Notes under the pieces: model-generated
Databases searched by the model: none
What the model was told of the DNA's origin: nothing
Seen by the model: the letters and a program-made list of their open reading frames with translations, nothing else
Made by a program: the position numbers and the translations under genes
In this document: one piece after another, positions 40,894-43,084 of the stretch
How the letters are laid out: each line of letters starts with the position of its first letter
Position numbering within the stretch: the stretch's first letter is position 1
NCBI GenBank assembly: GCA_038232655.1
Contig: JBBSNM010000011.1
Span: forward strand, 1 to 43,084
Length of the DNA stretch: 43,084 bases
Direction: 5' to 3'
Origin: JACCVL01 sp038232655
GTDB lineage: Bacteria > Actinomycetota > Actinomycetes > Propionibacteriales > Nocardioidaceae

Positions 40894-41517
40894 GTGGCTG
40901 GTGAGACGTCGCAGACGCTGGACCGGGGGTTGCGGGTGCTGTCGTGCCTGGCCGCCCACGGGGGGCCGATGACCGCGACCGCGCTGGCCGGCGAGCTCGA
41001 CCTCAACCGCACCGTGGTGCACCGGCTGGTGAGCACGTTGGAGAGCCACGGGCTCGTACGCCGTGACGACGACGCGCGGATCGGGCTCGGCACCGGGCTG
41101 CTCGGCCTGGCCGGCGCGGTGCGGCCGTGGCTGCGGGCCGGTGCGACTCCGGCGCTGCGGCGACTCGCCGACGATGTCGGTGCGACCGCGCACCTCACCG
41201 TGGTCGACGGTGGTGAGGCGCTGGCGGTGGCGGTGGTGGAGCCGACCTGGACCGATTTCCACGTGGCCTACCGGGTGGGCGCGCGGCATCCGCTGGACCG
41301 GGGTGCGGCCGGGCGAGCGCTGGCGGCCGAGGTGGGGACGTACGTGAGCACCGAGGGCGAGCTGCAGCCGGGCGCGTACGGGTTGGCCGCGCCGGTGGTC
41401 GGCGTGCCGGGTCTGGCCGCCTCGGTGGGGGTGGTGACGCTGGGCGTCCTCGATGCCGGGCGGGTGGGGCCGCGGGTGCTCGCGTCGGCCGCCGAGGTCG
41501 CGGCCGCGCTGCGCTGA
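40894..41517 (+). CDS. IclR-family transcriptional regulator
   Basis: 207-aa regulator. N-terminal winged helix-turn-helix (TLDRGLRVLSCLAAHGGPMTATALAGELDLNRTVVHRLVSTLESHGLVRRD) and a shortened C-terminal effector domain (TAHLTVVDGGEALAVAVVEP ... HPLDRGAAGRAL). GTG 40894 gives MAGETSQTLDRGLRVL, the normal family start, and agrees with the close -10. It is divergent from the sigma operon (167 bp between starts) and close to hpd, whose aromatic-acid pathway IclR proteins often control; the true target is unknown. Confidence 0.87.
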   Translation: MAGETSQTLDRGLRVLSCLAAHGGPMTATALAGELDLNRTVVHRLVSTLESHGLVRRDDDARIGLGTGLLGLAGAVRPWLRAGATPALRRLADDVGATAHLTVVDGGEALAVAVVEPTWTDFHVAYRVGARHPLDRGAAGRALAAEVGTYVSTEGELQPGAYGLAAPVVGVPGLAASVGVVTLGVLDAGRVGPRVLASAAEVAAALR

Positions 41518-41547
41518 CGAGTGTCTGCCGGCGCGCCGCCCTGACGG

Positions 41548-41670
41548 ATCTTCCGACGTTGTGGCCATGCGCACCGCGTGGAGTGTCGGAGGTTCGGGTG
41601 GTGGACGGTCGGCAGCCGGTCGATCTTCCGACGTTGTGACCAATCCGCAGGGTCGCGGTGTCGGAAGATC
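41548..41670. repeat. Pair of palindromic repeats (74-bp spacing) between iclR and lrp genes
   Basis: GATCTTCCGACGTTGTG occurs at 41548 and again at 41622. Each copy is followed by its inverted partner: GTCGGAGGTTC at 41585 (imperfect) and GTCGGAAGATC at 41660-41670 (perfect 11-bp arms). Two tandem hairpins therefore lie between convergent genes and probably stop both transcripts. The sequence looks like a dispersed intergenic repeat family. Confidence 0.85.
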
Positions 41671-41730
41671 CGCCGGGGCGGCAGCCGGCAGTCGAACATC
41701 AGCCGGGGGCGGCAGCCGGCCTCCTGCGTG

Positions 41731-42192
41731 TCAGCTGGGCGCGTGCCCGAGCAGCGGCACCACCCGGGCGTGCACCTGGGTCGCGAGCGCGATCACCGTC
41801 TCGACCCGCTCCACATCGGGGTAGGCCACCACAGCGTCGATCACCCGCTGGAGGTCGGTGTTCGAGCGGGCCACAACCCGACACCACAGGTCGCCCGACC
41901 CGGTGATCGTGTGCACCTCGAGCACCTCGGGGATACCGGCCAGGTGCCGGCCGACCGGATCGTGCCCGCCGTGCTGGCGGATCTGCAGGCTGAGGAAGGC
42001 GGTGACCGGCCAGCCCAGCGCGGCCGGGTCGAGCTGTGGCGCCCAGTCGCGGATCACCCCGGCCGTGGCCAGCCGGTTCAGCCGGGCCTGCACGGTGCCG
42101 CGTGCCACCCCGAGTCGCCGGGAGGCCTCGAGCACTCCGATGCGTGGCTCGGCGGCGAACAGCTGCAGTACCTCGGTGTCGAGCGCGTCCAC
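41731..42192 (-). CDS. Lrp/AsnC-family transcriptional regulator
   Basis: 153-aa regulator: winged helix (LDTEVLQLFAAEPRIGVLEASRRLGVARGTVQARLNRLATAGVI) and RAM/ligand domain (ITGSGDLWCRVVARSNTDLQRVIDAVVAYPDVERVETVIAL). GTG 42192 is chosen because GAGGAG lies six bases upstream on the minus strand; GTG 42228 has no such site. It is divergent from hpd with 127 bp between starts, so it is the likely regulator of tyrosine/phenylalanine breakdown through HPD, as inferred from position. Confidence 0.88.
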   Translation of the reverse strand: MDALDTEVLQLFAAEPRIGVLEASRRLGVARGTVQARLNRLATAGVIRDWAPQLDPAALGWPVTAFLSLQIRQHGGHDPVGRHLAGIPEVLEVHTITGSGDLWCRVVARSNTDLQRVIDAVVAYPDVERVETVIALATQVHARVVPLLGHAPS

Positions 42193-42252
42193 GCGCGTCT
42201 CCTCGCTCTTCGTCCACCCCTGGTCCACTGGTCAACGTGCCACCCATCGGGG

Positions 42253-42275
42253 GTCTACACCACGAGGGAGTAGAC
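42253..42275. promoter_or_regulatory. Operator-like inverted repeat in the lrp-hpd intergenic region
   Basis: GTCTAC and GTAGAC, six-bp arms around 11 bases, centred 56 bp upstream of the hpd ATG. The region around it is AT-richer (TAGACAACTTGCC). It is a candidate site for the divergent Lrp protein. Confidence 0.4.
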
Positions 42276-42319
42276 AACTTGCCTAGCCCACGGCAGCATC
42301 ATTGCGCATCTTGCCTGCC

Positions 42320-43084
42320 ATGACCATGCTGACCACCATGACGGAGACGCTGACCCCGCAGGAGCGCCAGGCCGACCTCGACCTCGACCAGCTCAAGCAG
42401 CTGGTCGGCCTCGTCGACTACGACGCCTCGCGCGACCCGTTCCCGGTGACCGGTTGGGACGCGGTTGTGTTCGTCGTCGGCAACGCCACGCAGACCGCGC
42501 ACTACTACCAGTCCGCGTTCGGCATGGAGCTGGTCGCCTACACCGGGCCCGAGACCGGCACCCGCGACCACAAGGCGTACGTGCTCAAGGCCGGGTCGTG
42601 CCGCTTCGTGGTCACCGGCGGGGTGCACCCCGACAGCCCCCTGCTCGACCACCACCGCGCGCACGGCGACGGCGTCAGCGACATCGCGCTGGAGGTGCCC
42701 AACGTCGACCGCTGCATCGCGCACGCCCGTGCCCACGGCGCAAGGGTGGTCGAGGAGCCGCACGACGAGACCGACGAGCACGGGATCGTACGCCGGGCAG
42801 CGATCGCCGCGTACGGCGACACCCGGCACTCGCTGGTCGACCGCTCGGGCTACGCCGGCCCGTACCTGCCCGGCTACGTCGCCCGCAGCTCGACCTACAC
42901 CAAACGAGACGGTGCGCCGAAGCGGCTGTTCCAGGCCCTCGACCACGTGGTCGGCAACGTCGAGCTCGGCCGGATGGACGAGTGGGTCGGCTTCTACAAC
43001 CGGGTCATGGGGTTCGTGAACATGGCCGAGTTCATCGGCGATGACATCGCCACCGACTACTCCGCGCTGATGAGCAAGGTCGTC
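42320..43084 (+). CDS. hpd: 4-hydroxyphenylpyruvate dioxygenase (3'-truncated by window edge)
   Basis: Iron enzyme converting 4-hydroxyphenylpyruvate to homogentisate in tyrosine breakdown. Visible: the first VOC domain (GWDAVVFVVGNATQTAHYYQSAFGMELVAYTGPE ... GVSDIALEVPNVDRCIAHARAHGARVVEEP) and the start of the second, catalytic one with the first iron-ligand region LDHVVGNV and MDEWVGFYNRVMGF. 255 of about 400 residues lie in the window and the frame is open to the last base. ATG 42320, 42326 and 42338 are in frame; the conserved part begins well after all of them. Divergent from the Lrp gene. Confidence 0.95.
   Translation, partial: MTMLTTMTETLTPQERQADLDLDQLKQLVGLVDYDASRDPFPVTGWDAVVFVVGNATQTAHYYQSAFGMELVAYTGPETGTRDHKAYVLKAGSCRFVVTGGVHPDSPLLDHHRAHGDGVSDIALEVPNVDRCIAHARAHGARVVEEPHDETDEHGIVRRAAIAAYGDTRHSLVDRSGYAGPYLPGYVARSSTYTKRDGAPKRLFQALDHVVGNVELGRMDEWVGFYNRVMGFVNMAEFIGDDIATDYSALMSKVV

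Overview
The window is a GC-rich chromosomal segment from an actinomycete. The evidence is dense GTG/TTG starts, a perfect actinobacterial SOS box, a DUF222-HNH gene, a c-di-AMP riboswitch before an NlpC/P60 gene, DUF3039, and the conserved prfB / ftsE-ftsX / smpB / ssrA order. A Propionibacteriales-like (Nocardioidaceae-type) origin is a guess only. Both end genes are cut: prfB lacks its 5' end and hpd lacks its 3' end.

Layout. 1-13.4 kb is a translation and division block: prfB, then an apparent insertion (beta-carbonic anhydrase, gabD-type aldehyde dehydrogenase, amidase, asnB, sulfite-oxidase-like protein), then ftsE, ftsX, an M23 peptidase, smpB, a SOS-controlled DUF222-HNH gene and tmRNA. 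SmpB and tmRNA are the two partners of trans-translation. FtsEX and the M23 enzyme form a plausible septal cell-wall hydrolase module. 13.5-18.1 kb holds a Gmad2-LysM protein, a CYTH-CHAD protein and a compact three-gene operon: an Asp-rich repeat protein, a JmjC/cupin-4 oxygenase and a Suc-Fer-like thioredoxin-fold ferredoxin. 18.1-24.9 kb holds a PAS-PAS-GAF-GGDEF-EAL protein, a twice-broken DUF5995 gene, PPK2, a DEAD-box helicase and YjbQ. 25-35.2 kb holds a MoxR-like ATPase/VWA pair, a PQQ-type sugar dehydrogenase, an SDR, the c-di-AMP riboswitch with NlpC/P60, a DUF3048 lipoprotein, malic enzyme, YqgE/AlgH and DUF3039. 35.3-40.7 kb is a tight four-gene operon on the minus strand: ECF-type sigma factor, small helical/beta-sandwich protein, cytoplasmic S8 subtilase and TPR-CHAT protease. 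40.9 kb to the end holds an IclR regulator, a palindromic repeat pair, an Lrp/AsnC regulator and divergent hpd.

The main candidates for something new are: (1) the sigma / small protein / subtilase / TPR-CHAT operon, which looks like a two-protease signalling or cell-suicide device; (2) the Asp-repeat / JmjC / Suc-Fer operon, which looks like a peptide-hydroxylation system; (3) an unusual density of short tandem arrays (at least ten in 43 kb), several seeded exactly at stop codons and others expanded in frame inside enzymes; (4) a long near-perfect palindrome embedded in frame in the VWA gene.
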